Shown in pieces: positions 17,588 to 27,051 of a stretch of DNA of 64,000 bases (positions are counted from its first letter, which is position 1; every line of letters begins with the position of its first letter). The notes under the pieces were generated by a model, which saw nothing but the letters and a program-made list of their open reading frames with translations, was not told where the DNA came from and made no database searches. Origin of the DNA: Virgibacillus salarius (GTDB taxonomy: Bacteria > Bacillota > Bacilli > Bacillales > Amphibacillaceae); contig NZ_BAAACY010000011.1 of NCBI RefSeq assembly GCF_039521925.1, positions 4,015-68,014 on the forward strand, given 5' to 3'. The translations under genes were made by a program, and so were the position numbers.

Positions 17588-18385
17588 TTATTTTTTGGCA
17601 AGCTGCTTTTTTAATACTCGTTCCATAGGTCCAGGAAGCACCTGATATAATCTGCTTCCTGCATCCATCCACCATGGTAAATTGATTTCTCGTTTCTTTA
17701 CAAACAAATAACGAATGATTTTTTGTGCCACCTGATCTGGATCAAGTATATATTTTTGAACGTTCTTTTGATAGGTTCCATCGGGATCTGCAGAAAGAAA
17801 AAAATTAGTTTGAACAGGTCCTAAATTTACGGCAGTTACTTCTATTTTACTATCCGTTAATTCTTGTCGAAGCCCATTAGTAAAACCCAATACTGCATGC
17901 TTGGTTGCACTATAGATCGCTGCCTTTGGCGTAGCAAGCTTTCCAGCTTGTGAAGCGATATTAAAGATGTGTGCTTCTCCTTCAAGTGTAGCAAAATAAG
18001 GAAGTATCTGCTTCGTTATTTGGATTAGCGCATGAACATTTAATTGAAACATTCGCTCAATATCTTCTTCATTCATGTGCATGACATCTTCAAAAATTCC
18101 AATTCCCGCATTATTTATTAGACCTTGGATTTTTTGATGTTCAGTTAAGATATTGGCTATCACTTGTGTACGGTCTTTACGATGCCCTAAGTCCACCTTA
18201 TAAACATAGCATTCTACAGAAAATTGTTTCTCTATCTGCTCCTTGATCTTTTCTAATTTATTTATAGAACGAGCCAATATAATTGGTATACCACCATTTT
18301 TCGCAATGTGCCATGTTAGCCTCTCTCCAATGCCACTTGAAGCTCCAGTAATGATAATCTTTTTACCTGATATCTTAGTTTGCAT
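17588..18385 (-). CDS. yqjQ: Short-chain dehydrogenase/reductase YqjQ
   Basis: 265 aa from ATG at 18385 (an in-frame ATG at 18403 lies inside the end of yqjP). The Rossmann motif is TGASSGIG (13-20), NNAG is at 91-94, and the catalytic residues are S145, Y158 and K162 (YSATK). A classical SDR oxidoreductase of unknown substrate. Its start overlaps the 3' end of yqjP by 11 bases, so MBL hydrolase and reductase are co-translated under the palindrome-controlled promoter near 19400. Confidence 0.88.
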   Translation of the reverse strand: MQTKISGKKIIITGASSGIGERLTWHIAKNGGIPIILARSINKLEKIKEQIEKQFSVECYVYKVDLGHRKDRTQVIANILTEHQKIQGLINNAGIGIFEDVMHMNEEDIERMFQLNVHALIQITKQILPYFATLEGEAHIFNIASQAGKLATPKAAIYSATKHAVLGFTNGLRQELTDSKIEVTAVNLGPVQTNFFLSADPDGTYQKNVQKYILDPDQVAQKIIRYLFVKKREINLPWWMDAGSRLYQVLPGPMERVLKKQLAKK

Positions 18386-19343
18386 AATAAATAAGCTTTC
18401 CATCCTCCGTTTTTTTAGTAATACGTCCCTCGTTCTCTAAATAATCTAATTGGCCAATTGTTTCAGACATCGTGAGATCGATTTGATTTTTGAATTGCCT
18501 TGGAAATATTTGTGTGCATAATTGAAACGGTGTTTGCGGCTGAGTTATTAATAAATCAAAGACCTTATCTGCTCTTTCCTGCTGTTTTTTTAGTCTGTTT
18601 TCGATTAAGCTCTTAGGTTTTTGTACCACCTGACCATGTCCTGGTAACACACAGTCCACTCGCAAATCAATACATTTTTGTAAATTACGGCGATATTGAA
18701 GCATAGGCTTTGGTCTAAATTCGATCGACTCGCACGGTGATGGTGGTTCCATAAGTGGATTAGAAGAAATATGCTCTAATATATGATCTCCCCCAACTAG
18801 TAGCCGATCGGTTTTACGTAAAAAAGAAAGATGACTTTGCGCATGACCTTTCGTATCAATCACTTGCCAACCTGGATGACCAGGAAGTTCATCTCCTTCA
18901 TCTATAAAACGGGTTAGTTCACCTTTTCCTACATAATTTAATGGCGCACTCAATTTATTTAAATACGGAAGAAATGTTTCTGGTATGCCAGAAAGCGAAA
19001 AATACTTCTCAAAAAATTGCTTATAATGCTGAAGATATAATTCATCACGTTGGATCCATGGATCCACATTAGCATGTGCAATTATACGCTCTGCTCTGGG
19101 AAACTGATCAATTAATCCTATATGATCAGGATGATGGTGCGTTAAAATCACTTGTTCAATGTCTTTTGGAAAATAACCCATTCGCTTTAGTTGTTCTTTG
19201 AGTGTCTCCCAAGCTTCCTTTGTCTTTACACCTGCATCTATGATAGAAAGCAAATCGCCTTTTAACAGATAGATATGAACATCACCTACTGCAAAAGGGG
19301 TGGGTACCGTTATTTGACTAATCGTTTTATCCATTACTTTCAT
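18375..19343 (-). CDS. yqjP: MBL-fold hydrolase YqjP
   Basis: 322 aa from ATG at 19343, behind GGAGG (an in-frame start at 19376 lies within the palindromic operator and lacks a ribosome site). The metallo-beta-lactamase motif is H69-x-H71-x-D73-H74, with GGDHIL near 197-202 and LPGHG near 241-245. The C-terminal helical extension belongs to the YqjP/RNase Z-like thioesterase group. It is a Zn hydrolase of unknown substrate, the first gene of the operon with yqjQ and the HesB-like gene. Confidence 0.87.
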   Translation of the reverse strand: MKVMDKTISQITVPTPFAVGDVHIYLLKGDLLSIIDAGVKTKEAWETLKEQLKRMGYFPKDIEQVILTHHHPDHIGLIDQFPRAERIIAHANVDPWIQRDELYLQHYKQFFEKYFSLSGIPETFLPYLNKLSAPLNYVGKGELTRFIDEGDELPGHPGWQVIDTKGHAQSHLSFLRKTDRLLVGGDHILEHISSNPLMEPPSPCESIEFRPKPMLQYRRNLQKCIDLRVDCVLPGHGQVVQKPKSLIENRLKKQQERADKVFDLLITQPQTPFQLCTQIFPRQFKNQIDLTMSETIGQLDYLENEGRITKKTEDGKLIYYAN

Positions 19344-19357
19344 ACTTACATTCCTCC

Positions 19358-19379
19358 AAAATGAATGATCATTCATTTT
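19358..19379. promoter_or_regulatory. Perfect 22-bp palindromic operator in front of yqjP
   Basis: AAAATGAATGA is followed immediately by its exact reverse complement. It begins a few bases after the -10 and ends at the yqjP ribosome site, so a bound protein would block initiation or early elongation. The half-site TGAATGA is typical of TetR-family repressors. No regulator gene is adjacent. Confidence 0.75.
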
Positions 19380-19385
19380 TAATCT

Positions 19386-19414
19386 ATTTTACCTTGTCAC
19401 ACCCACATTGTCGA
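19386..19414 (-). promoter_or_regulatory. Sigma-A promoter of yqjP operon
   Basis: Minus strand TCGACA (19409-19414), 17-base spacer, TAAAAT (19386-19391). Confidence 0.6.
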
Positions 19415-19483
19415 TTAATTACTATCATTTTGGATAAACTCTTTCGGTACCTCGACGGATTGATCATACGCATCTCAATTTAT

Positions 19484-21106
19484 TCAGTTACAAAACAAAC
19501 GATGTATTGCTCTTTCTACTATTTTCGGCAAATACTCAAAACTATACGTGATCTCTAGTCGCTCTGTCCATTGATGAGGATCTTTTCCTAACGGACCTAT
19601 ATTTAAAACAGGCATCGTTAATTGTTCCATGACATCTTCCGGAATTTCAAAACCATTATTTTGTAATGGCATATTAGACGTATAGTTTTTTAAACTTCCT
19701 AGCGTTGAAGGAGGTCCAACGAAGCTTAAATCTGACAGACCAGTAAAAAACTCCGATACAGTTAAGTTAATTTGATATTTCTCTTTCGTATACGTCGTAA
19801 TTTCCTTCATCACTTGCTGAATGTATGGATCTGTTCCTGAAGAAACTGCTGGGTAAAACGGTGGACAATAGAATAAAATGATCATTGGAGCTAAATCTTT
19901 ACACATAGATGCTAAATCCTGGACAAGTAATGTAGAAAAATCCCTATCTTCCTCTGTGCGTTGACTAACCAATAAATTCTGCCTACGATTAATCTCTGCT
20001 TGTCCATAACGTTTGACAGCTTCCTGATATAATTCTTCATACATCATTACATTAACTTTAATTAGCGGCATGGTAAAATCGGTGGCAATTTCAGAGAAAT
20101 GATCCGCTTTTTCCTGGATATAGTGCTCTATATTTTGGGCAGCGTCCATCGCACCTTGAAGCAATTTTAAATTTATATCATGTAAGGATTGTTTCATATA
20201 TAAGACATTATACATGGCAATTGCTGATTGAGGGGTCTTTACGGAATAATTCTCTTTTAAATCTCGTTGCATCAGACTAACTGGTGGAGGCGTTACTTCA
20301 TCACCAATTCTTTCTATAAAAGCTTCATCAAGCTCTAGCTGTTGTGACAAGAAACTAATCATTAAATTAGGATTAACGCCTGAAAAAGGTTCTCCCACAT
20401 GCGACTCTTTACCGTAACAATAAAATCCCGGTAATATTTTTCCAATTGAACCAGTATATACATAATAAGCTTCATCGCCAGGATATTTGCTAAACATTGG
20501 CTCACCGTTTAAACATGCCAGATATGTTAGCTTCTGCTTTTCCTTCCATTCATGGAGTATAGGTAAAGCTGTTAACATTCCTTTTGAATTGACTTCTTCA
20601 TCCGGAACAGTAAGTAATAGTATATTACCATCAAACTCACCGTCAATTGCTTTCTCGAGCATAGAAAGGTGTACTGTTAAACCTGCCTTCATATCCATTG
20701 TGCCTCTTCCAAACAACCAGTCTCCAGTCTCCATATCTTGCTGAACCGCTTTAGATAATCGTTCCTTTTGTTTATACAATTCTTTTGTCAATGCTTTTGG
20801 ATGAAATGCAAGGTTTTGTAGTGATCCAAAATCTTCAACATCCACAACATCAAAGTGACTTAACAAGATTATCGTTTTGTCAGTTTCATTTTTACTCTTA
20901 ACAAAGGCCGTCAGTAACCTTCTGCCATCATCCAAACCATGAAGCTTTAAATACGAAGGATTTGTTTGAAAATATTGGTTTTGTTCTAACAAATGATACA
21001 TATACTCTGCTAAAGCAATCTCTGCTGAAGATCCAGTTACACTTTGATAATTGACGAGTGAGCATAACAGATTCGTAAGTTCTTCCTTTGTTTGCCATGT
21101 TTTCAA
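19484..21106 (-). CDS. yqjN: M20-family metallopeptidase (YqjN/RocB-like)
   Basis: 540 aa, long for M20 but typical of the RocB/YqjN branch. Metal and catalytic motifs: LLSHFDVVDVE (about 81-91), GRGTMDMKAG (about 133-142, bridging Asp) and VPDEEVNSKG (about 167-176, catalytic Glu pair). Probably hydrolyses a peptide or N-acyl amino acid; substrate unknown. Monocistronic by context: a 140-base gap separates it from yqjP, and it is divergent from the GDPD gene. Confidence 0.85.
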   Translation of the reverse strand: MKTWQTKEELTNLLCSLVNYQSVTGSSAEIALAEYMYHLLEQNQYFQTNPSYLKLHGLDDGRRLLTAFVKSKNETDKTIILLSHFDVVDVEDFGSLQNLAFHPKALTKELYKQKERLSKAVQQDMETGDWLFGRGTMDMKAGLTVHLSMLEKAIDGEFDGNILLLTVPDEEVNSKGMLTALPILHEWKEKQKLTYLACLNGEPMFSKYPGDEAYYVYTGSIGKILPGFYCYGKESHVGEPFSGVNPNLMISFLSQQLELDEAFIERIGDEVTPPPVSLMQRDLKENYSVKTPQSAIAMYNVLYMKQSLHDINLKLLQGAMDAAQNIEHYIQEKADHFSEIATDFTMPLIKVNVMMYEELYQEAVKRYGQAEINRRQNLLVSQRTEEDRDFSTLLVQDLASMCKDLAPMIILFYCPPFYPAVSSGTDPYIQQVMKEITTYTKEKYQINLTVSEFFTGLSDLSFVGPPSTLGSLKNYTSNMPLQNNGFEIPEDVMEQLTMPVLNIGPLGKDPHQWTERLEITYSFEYLPKIVERAIHRLFCN

Positions 21107-21266
21107 GCGTATCCCTCCAGTATTTAGTATAAATTACAAACTTTATAAGACATTGACTTTTACATGAAAATCAAACACAATGATTAAAAGTAAAGCACGA
21201 TCGAATGAGAGCATTGCTCAACAGGACTTTGTGTGATGTCAAATGCAACTAAAGAGGTGGATAAGA

Positions 21267-22001
21267 TTGAAAACCAACATATTTGCACATCGTGGTGCTA
21301 GCAAATATGCACCTGAGAATACAATGCCTGCTTTTCAGAAAGCGTATCATATGAATGCAGATGGGATTGAAACTGATGTACAGTTAACAAAAGATAATAT
21401 CCCTGTACTTATACATGATGAAAATGTAAAACGTACAACCAATTCGGTAGGTCTTGTAAGTAAATTATCCTATCAAGAATTAAAAGAATTGGATGCAGGT
21501 AGCTGGTTTTCACCTGAATTTAAGGGAATTAAGATACCTACACTTGATGAGTTTCTCAATTGGATTAAAGATAAGCCTTTATATTTAAATATTGAACTAA
21601 AAAATAATAAAATAGATTATACAGATATAGAATCTATTGTTTATCAAGCAATCTCTAACTATCAGTTATTAAATCGTACCACAATTTCGACTTTTAATCC
21701 AAATAGCGTTAAGAGGTTGAAAGAATATTCTAATTCTCTTGAGGTCGCTTTTCTAACGTCCAAACGATATAAAAGTCCTATCCGTGTAGCTAAAGAGCTT
21801 GGAGCTAATGCACTCCATCTGAAATATCGACTCTTACACCGTGAATTAGTCGAAAATATTCATAAAGAAAATATGAAATTAAGAATCTATACCGTAAATA
21901 AACCAGTAAGAATTATGCGATCGTTCAACCATCAGGTTGATGGAATTTTCACAGATGTACCTGATCTGGCATTTCATTATCGAGAATCAGTAACCGATTA
22001 A
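21267..22001 (+). CDS. Glycerophosphodiester phosphodiesterase (YqiK-like)
   Basis: 244 aa from a TTG at 21267, chosen because AGAGGTGG precedes it and the length then equals B. subtilis YqiK. GDPD motifs: HRGASKYAPENTMPAF near the N-terminus and ETDVQLTKD with PVLIHDE. It has no signal peptide, so it is cytoplasmic, releasing sn-glycerol-3-phosphate from glycerophosphodiesters. First gene of a plus-strand set with namA, rnz and an aldehyde dehydrogenase. Confidence 0.9.
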   Translation: MKTNIFAHRGASKYAPENTMPAFQKAYHMNADGIETDVQLTKDNIPVLIHDENVKRTTNSVGLVSKLSYQELKELDAGSWFSPEFKGIKIPTLDEFLNWIKDKPLYLNIELKNNKIDYTDIESIVYQAISNYQLLNRTTISTFNPNSVKRLKEYSNSLEVAFLTSKRYKSPIRVAKELGANALHLKYRLLHRELVENIHKENMKLRIYTVNKPVRIMRSFNHQVDGIFTDVPDLAFHYRESVTD

Positions 22002-22020
22002 TTAATATAGGAGGCCAAAA

Positions 22021-23046
22021 ATGAGCAAGTCATCACAATTATTTTCACCAATTGAACTAAAAGATGTATCATTAAAGAATCGAATTGTTATGTCTCCAAT
22101 GTGTATGTATTCGTGTATACAGGAAGATGGAATGCTTACGTCATTTCATAAAACACATTATATTTCTCGTGCCGTTGGTCAAATTGGGTTAATTATGCTC
22201 GAAGCATCAGCAGTCCAAATGGAAGGTAGGATCTCCGCACAAGATTTAGGCATATGGAGTGATGACCATGTTTTAGGATTAAAACAACTGAATGAAGAAC
22301 TACATAGTTACGGAGCTAAGACGGCTATACAGCTTGCCCATGCAGGAAGAAAAGCTGAACTATCTTCTGCTATTTATGCACCGTCTGCTATCGCATTTAA
22401 TGATACTTTCCAAGAGCCGCTAGAAATGTCACAAAATGATATTGACGATACAATTAATGCATTCAAAGACGGTGCGAGACGTGCCGCTGAAGCTTCGTTC
22501 GATGTTATAGAAATACATGGAGCACATGGATATTTAATTAATCAATTTTTATCACCATTGACTAATCACCGTACGGATGCATATGGAGGAAGTAAAGAGA
22601 ATCGATACCGCTTTTTAAAAGAGATTATTGCTTCGATCAAAACTGTTTGGAATGGGCCAATTTTTGTACGAATTTCCACAGATGAGTACGATAACAACGG
22701 AAATAGCCTAGAAGATATACTCTACTTTTGTTCTCAGTTAAAAGAGGACGGTGTCGACTTAATTGATTGCAGCTCTGGTGGAGTCGTCCCTGCAACGATC
22801 AATACTTACCCGGGTTACCAACTTAGACGCTGTGAAACAATTAAACAAGATGTCTCTATTGCTACTGGAGCAGTTGGTTTAATTACCTCAGGAAAACAAG
22901 CTGAAGAGATTATTCAAAACAAACGAGCAGACTTAGTCTTTATCGGTAGGTCATTACTGAAAAATCCTTATTGGGCTAAAGAAGCAGCTGCTGAATTAAA
23001 CTATGACTTAAAGGCACCTAAGCAATATATCAGAGGCTGGAAATAA
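22021..23046 (+). CDS. namA: NADPH dehydrogenase NamA (old yellow enzyme, YqjM)
   Basis: 341 aa. FMN-dependent ene reductase of the thermophilic-like OYE class. LKNRIVMSPMCMYS, QLAHAGRKAEL and EIHGAHGYLINQFLSPLTNH with TDAYGGS all match YqjM, including the substrate-binding His/His pair. It reduces activated C=C bonds and has been tied to oxidative-stress detoxification. It follows the GDPD gene by 19 bases with ribosome site AGGAGG and precedes rnz by 16. Confidence 0.95.
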   Translation: MSKSSQLFSPIELKDVSLKNRIVMSPMCMYSCIQEDGMLTSFHKTHYISRAVGQIGLIMLEASAVQMEGRISAQDLGIWSDDHVLGLKQLNEELHSYGAKTAIQLAHAGRKAELSSAIYAPSAIAFNDTFQEPLEMSQNDIDDTINAFKDGARRAAEASFDVIEIHGAHGYLINQFLSPLTNHRTDAYGGSKENRYRFLKEIIASIKTVWNGPIFVRISTDEYDNNGNSLEDILYFCSQLKEDGVDLIDCSSGGVVPATINTYPGYQLRRCETIKQDVSIATGAVGLITSGKQAEEIIQNKRADLVFIGRSLLKNPYWAKEAAAELNYDLKAPKQYIRGWK

Positions 23047-23062
23047 TACTGGAGGTTATACG

Positions 23063-23980
23063 ATGGAGTTGATTTTTCTTGGAACAGGAGCAGGTGTACC
23101 CTCCAAACAAAGAAACGTGTCATCCGTAGCACTTTCCATGCTACAAGAATTAAATAGTGTTTGGTTATTTGACTGTGGAGAAGCAACCCAACATCAAATT
23201 CTCCATACATCAATTAAGCCAAGAAAAATTAATAAAATTTTTATCACTCATTTGCATGGTGACCATATCTTTGGTCTACCTGGCTTCTTAAGTAGTCGAT
23301 CTTTTCAAGGTGGTGAAGATCCGTTAACTATTTATGGTCCTAAGGGAATTCAGCAATTTGTTGAAACGAGTTTAGGTGTAAGTGATACTCATCTTAATTA
23401 TTCATTATTGTTTGTGGAAATTGAGAATAATATGGTAGTGAAAGATAGTCACTTTTCAGTCCATATACAAGCGTTAGATCACGCAATTCCTAGTTTTGGA
23501 TTTCGTATTATGGAGCAGGATAAACCTGGAGAATTACTAGTAAATAAATTAAAAGACATAGGGATTAAACCTGGACCTATTTACAAACAAATAAAAGAAA
23601 ATGAAGTTGTGGTAACGGAAGCTGGTAGGAAAATTTATCGAAAAGATGTTATTGGACAGGATAAAAAAGGGAGAGTAGTAGCTATATTAGGTGATACAAG
23701 GTATTCAACAAATTACATATCTTTGGTTAAAGATGCTGACGTTCTAGTTCATGAAGCCACATTTAGCCATGATAAGTCTATTCTTGCTAAGCGATATTTC
23801 CACTCAACAACGACGCAAGCTGCAGAACTTGCCAAAAAAGGCAACTGCAAGCGCCTAATACTTACTCATATCTCATCAAGATACCAAAAGGAAGAAAATG
23901 AGCAACTTTTACAGGAGGCCCAAATGATCTTCCCACATACAGAAATTGCATATGACTTCTCTAGTTTTTTGATTAATTAA
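23063..23980 (+). CDS. rnz: Ribonuclease Z
   Basis: 305 aa MBL-fold endonuclease that matures tRNA 3' ends lacking encoded CCA. H63-x-H65-x-D67-H68 (THLHGDH) has the same numbering as the B. subtilis enzyme. The flexible exosite arm (about 150-190) with PGPIY is present, as is the C-terminal LTHISSRY. The start ATG follows GGAGG. Confidence 0.95.
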   Translation: MELIFLGTGAGVPSKQRNVSSVALSMLQELNSVWLFDCGEATQHQILHTSIKPRKINKIFITHLHGDHIFGLPGFLSSRSFQGGEDPLTIYGPKGIQQFVETSLGVSDTHLNYSLLFVEIENNMVVKDSHFSVHIQALDHAIPSFGFRIMEQDKPGELLVNKLKDIGIKPGPIYKQIKENEVVVTEAGRKIYRKDVIGQDKKGRVVAILGDTRYSTNYISLVKDADVLVHEATFSHDKSILAKRYFHSTTTQAAELAKKGNCKRLILTHISSRYQKEENEQLLQEAQMIFPHTEIAYDFSSFLIN

Positions 23981-23993
23981 AGGAGGGCTTTCT

Positions 23994-25364
23994 ATGTCAC
24001 AAATTGAATCGATTATTGCTGACCAACGAGCATTTTTCTTAAATGGCAATACGATGAATTTTAATAGCCGCAAAGAACAACTTCAGAAACTTAAAAGTAT
24101 GCTAAAGGAAAATGAACCTGCTATATATAAAGCATTAAAAACAGATCTAAATAAATCCAAACATGAAACACTAACAACTGAATTAGGATTTTTAATAACC
24201 GAATTAGATCATACACTGAAGCATTTAAGAGATTGGATGGAACCTATTAAGGTTTCTGCTCCAATCACCCATAAAGGAACAAAAAACTTTATTATGAAGG
24301 AGCCTTACGGAGTTTGTCTGATCATGGCACCTTGGAATTATCCTTTACAGTTAGCGCTCGCACCAGTAATTGGTGCACTAGCTGCAGGTAATTGTGCTGT
24401 AATTAAACCTTCTGAAGATGCACCAGCTACTTCAGCATTATTGCGTGAAATGATTAGGGAATACTTTGATCCATCTTATTTAACAGTCATTGAAGGCGCA
24501 AAAGAAATTGCTCAGGAGCTTTTACAACAGCGTTTTGATTATATCTTCTTTACTGGTAGTACCCAGACTGGGAAAATTATTATGAGAGAAGCAAGTAATC
24601 ACTTAACTCCTGTAACACTTGAATTGGGAGGTAAAAGCCCCGTTATCGTTGATAAAGATGCTAATATTAATCTAGCAGCAAAGCGTATTGTCTGGGGTAA
24701 ATTTACGAATGCTGGCCAAACTTGTGTTGCTCCAGATTACTTATATGTACACGAAAAGGTTAAATTTAAATTATTAAAAGCCATGAAGAAATATATGAAG
24801 AGCTTCTATGGTAAAAGCCCTTTATCAAATAAAGACTATATCCGAATCATCAACGAAAAGCATTTCGATCGGTTACATACTTATTTATCTACAGGAACTA
24901 TTCTACATGGCGGTGAATCGAATCGAAACCTATTAAAAATTGAACCTACGATTCTTGACAAAATCACGTGGGACGATCCAATTATGCAGGAAGAAATATT
25001 TGGACCAATCCTTCCGGTACTTACGTTTAAGGATATAGAAGATGCAGTTGGAGTAGTTAAAATGCAAGAAAAACCTCTAGCTTTATATTACTTTGGAGAA
25101 AATGAAAATACGCAACAACAAATTATGCAGTACTTATCATTCGGTGGTGGTAGTATAAATGATACACTTTACCATCTAGCTAATCCACATCTTCCGTTTG
25201 GTGGTGTTGGTGCAAGTGGCATGGGAGCATATCATGGAAAATATAGCTTTAATACGTTTTCTCATAAGAAGAGCATCTTAAAACAAACAACAAAATTTGA
25301 TATTCCATTCCGTTATCCCGGTGGAAAACTGTCACAAACAATTATAAATAAAATTATGAAATAA
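23994..25364 (+). CDS. Aldehyde dehydrogenase (YwdH-like, ALDH3 type)
   Basis: 456 aa, short for ALDH and typical of class 3/fatty aldehyde enzymes. The NAD site FFTGSTQTGK is at 185-194. Catalytic residues are E210 (LELGGKSP) and C244 (NAGQTCVAPD). It likely oxidises medium- or long-chain aldehydes to acids. It is the last gene of the GDPD-namA-rnz set, 13 bases after rnz, followed by a large hairpin. NamA plus ALDH suggests handling of reactive carbonyls, for example from lipid peroxidation. Confidence 0.9.
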   Translation: MSQIESIIADQRAFFLNGNTMNFNSRKEQLQKLKSMLKENEPAIYKALKTDLNKSKHETLTTELGFLITELDHTLKHLRDWMEPIKVSAPITHKGTKNFIMKEPYGVCLIMAPWNYPLQLALAPVIGALAAGNCAVIKPSEDAPATSALLREMIREYFDPSYLTVIEGAKEIAQELLQQRFDYIFFTGSTQTGKIIMREASNHLTPVTLELGGKSPVIVDKDANINLAAKRIVWGKFTNAGQTCVAPDYLYVHEKVKFKLLKAMKKYMKSFYGKSPLSNKDYIRIINEKHFDRLHTYLSTGTILHGGESNRNLLKIEPTILDKITWDDPIMQEEIFGPILPVLTFKDIEDAVGVVKMQEKPLALYYFGENENTQQQIMQYLSFGGGSINDTLYHLANPHLPFGGVGASGMGAYHGKYSFNTFSHKKSILKQTTKFDIPFRYPGGKLSQTIINKIMK

Positions 25365-25400
25365 TGACAATGTAAAAATCTCGAGTAATATACATTAAAG

Positions 25401-25511
25401 AAAAAGCCGAACTTAAATTCGAAACACACTGGTGCGGGCCCTGGTAGTTAGAGTAAAAATCTAACATCTAGGGATAATCACCACTGGAGAAATCGAATTA
25501 GTTCGGCTTTT
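25401..25511 (+). terminator. 111-base nested hairpin terminator after the aldehyde dehydrogenase
   Basis: The outer stem AAAAAGCCGAACT...AGTTCGGCTTTTA is closed by ATTCG/CGAAT. Inside, GGTG/CACC and CCCTGGTAGTTAGA/TCTAACATCTAGGG form a second long stem. It is U-rich at the end on both strands. It is much larger than a usual terminator. The following 25512-25699 segment has no gene I can support. Confidence 0.7.
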
Positions 25512-25699
25512 AATTGGATCATCTTGTATATTATTCATTATTCAACTATACTATTTAAATCAGCAATCTGTGTAGAAATATTGAAATATAGCTGATTTCC
25601 ACTACATTGTTAATTTCATCATTTCATATAAAATGGTGCTTTCTATAGCCTACTATCTTGTTAAGACAAGTATTTAGCTCAATATGTACCTGCCTCATT

Positions 25700-26947
25700 T
25701 TAACGCTTAAAATCATCCAAGAAATCTTTTTGAAAGCTCGTACTTGGACTTTGATTATCCGTATTGGTAGTATTCCATGAGATAAACGGATTTTTTCCGT
25801 ATTTCTCAGATAGCTCATTAATCGTTTTATATAACTTTTCTTTTCCCGCCACTTTTTCATATGAAAATAGATCGAGTTGCTGTGCAATATTTTGCTTCTC
25901 TTCTACATCCTGTACAGTAATTCCCAATAGTCTAATTGGTTCTAGATTCCAATGCTTTTGCAATAATTCATTTGCGATTATTAAGATATCTTCTTTTGAC
26001 TCAATATAGTTTCTTAATTTTTTGCTTCGTGTAATAGTCCTCCGATCATGATAGCGAATCATTACTTGTATGCTACGTCCAACTGCTTGTTTTCGCTTTA
26101 ATCGACGTGCTACATTTTCGGCGAGGTAATGCATCAATGCTCTAATTTCTGTTTCATCTGTAGTATCCTGCGGTAGTGTTTTTGAGTTACCAATACTTTT
26201 AAATTCATAGACAGCATCAGGATCTACAGGACGTTGATCCACACCATTTGCTCGATTTTTTAGTCGTTCACCATTAATTCCAAGTATTTGTTTTAATTCG
26301 TAGACATTCCCACGCGCAAGATCACCTATTGTCTCTATCCCTATTCCTTTTAATTTAGTGGCTGTTTTCCCTCCTACTCCATACATTTCTTCAATTGGTA
26401 ACGGCCACAGCATTGAGGGCATCTCACGCTTTCTTAATACTGTAATTCCCATTGGCTTCTTCATGTCGGATGCCATTTTTGCAAGAAATTTATTTGGTGC
26501 TATCCCAATACTGCATGGCAAATCGAGCTCTCTAGCTATTCTTTTCTGTAAATTGGCTGCTATATCTAAAGGTGTACCCATTCCTTTACTTTCCGTTACA
26601 TCCATATAGCCTTCATCGATAGATACGGGTTGTACAAATGGAGTTATTTCTGAAAGCATTTTGAAAATCTCTCTAGAGGCTGTTCGATAGCGTTCAAAAT
26701 TAGGGCGTAGGACAATTAATTCAGGACATAGTTTTTTAGCCTCCCATAGATTCATTGTCGTTTTTACCCCTTTAGCCCTTGCTTCATAACTGCTTGTTAC
26801 AACAATTCCTCGTCTCTCTTCAGGATTACCAGCAATGGCTACAGGCCTGCCCTTAAGTTTCGGGTTATACGCCATCTCAACTGAAGCATAGAAGCAATTC
26901 ATATCAATATGGAAGATAACTCTTCGCTTCGTAGCTTGATTCGTCAT
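25700..26947 (-). CDS. dinB: Y-family DNA polymerase IV (YqjH)
   Basis: 415 aa from ATG at 26947 (AAGGAG upstream; three earlier in-frame codons lie beyond the ribosome site). Catalytic acids D15 (HIDMNCFYASVE) and D111/E112 (SIDEGYMD) are intact, the steric-gate region is present, and a beta-clamp-binding QLDLF lies near the C-terminus. Error-prone translesion polymerase, equivalent to B. subtilis PolYB/YqjH rather than plasmid UmuC types. The start lies 77 bases from the yqjE terminator side. Confidence 0.94.
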   Translation of the reverse strand: MTNQATKRRVIFHIDMNCFYASVEMAYNPKLKGRPVAIAGNPEERRGIVVTSSYEARAKGVKTTMNLWEAKKLCPELIVLRPNFERYRTASREIFKMLSEITPFVQPVSIDEGYMDVTESKGMGTPLDIAANLQKRIARELDLPCSIGIAPNKFLAKMASDMKKPMGITVLRKREMPSMLWPLPIEEMYGVGGKTATKLKGIGIETIGDLARGNVYELKQILGINGERLKNRANGVDQRPVDPDAVYEFKSIGNSKTLPQDTTDETEIRALMHYLAENVARRLKRKQAVGRSIQVMIRYHDRRTITRSKKLRNYIESKEDILIIANELLQKHWNLEPIRLLGITVQDVEEKQNIAQQLDLFSYEKVAGKEKLYKTINELSEKYGKNPFISWNTTNTDNQSPSTSFQKDFLDDFKR

Positions 26948-27011
26948 ACATATACTGCTCCTTAATACGGACAATTTAATATCACTTTTAATCCATTATA
27001 ACATACCAAAG

Positions 27012-27047
27012 AAAAAACCCTTTAAGCGTTGCACTTAAAGGGTTTAC
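27012..27047 (-). terminator. Intrinsic terminator of yqjE operon
   Basis: Minus strand AAACCCTTTAAG, 7-base loop, CTTAAAGGGTTTTTTC: a strong stem with a T tract just after the yqjE stop. Confidence 0.9.
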
Positions 27048-27051
27048 TTTG

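Noticed and set aside
19358..19379. Bacillus FadR (YsiA) operator
   Set aside because: The half-sites are alike, but the known box has a four-base centre that is absent here, so only a TetR-like operator in general is claimed.
25624..25887. 87-aa minus-strand ORF at the end of the Y-family polymerase
   Set aside because: Out-of-frame shadow of dinB with no plausible start site.
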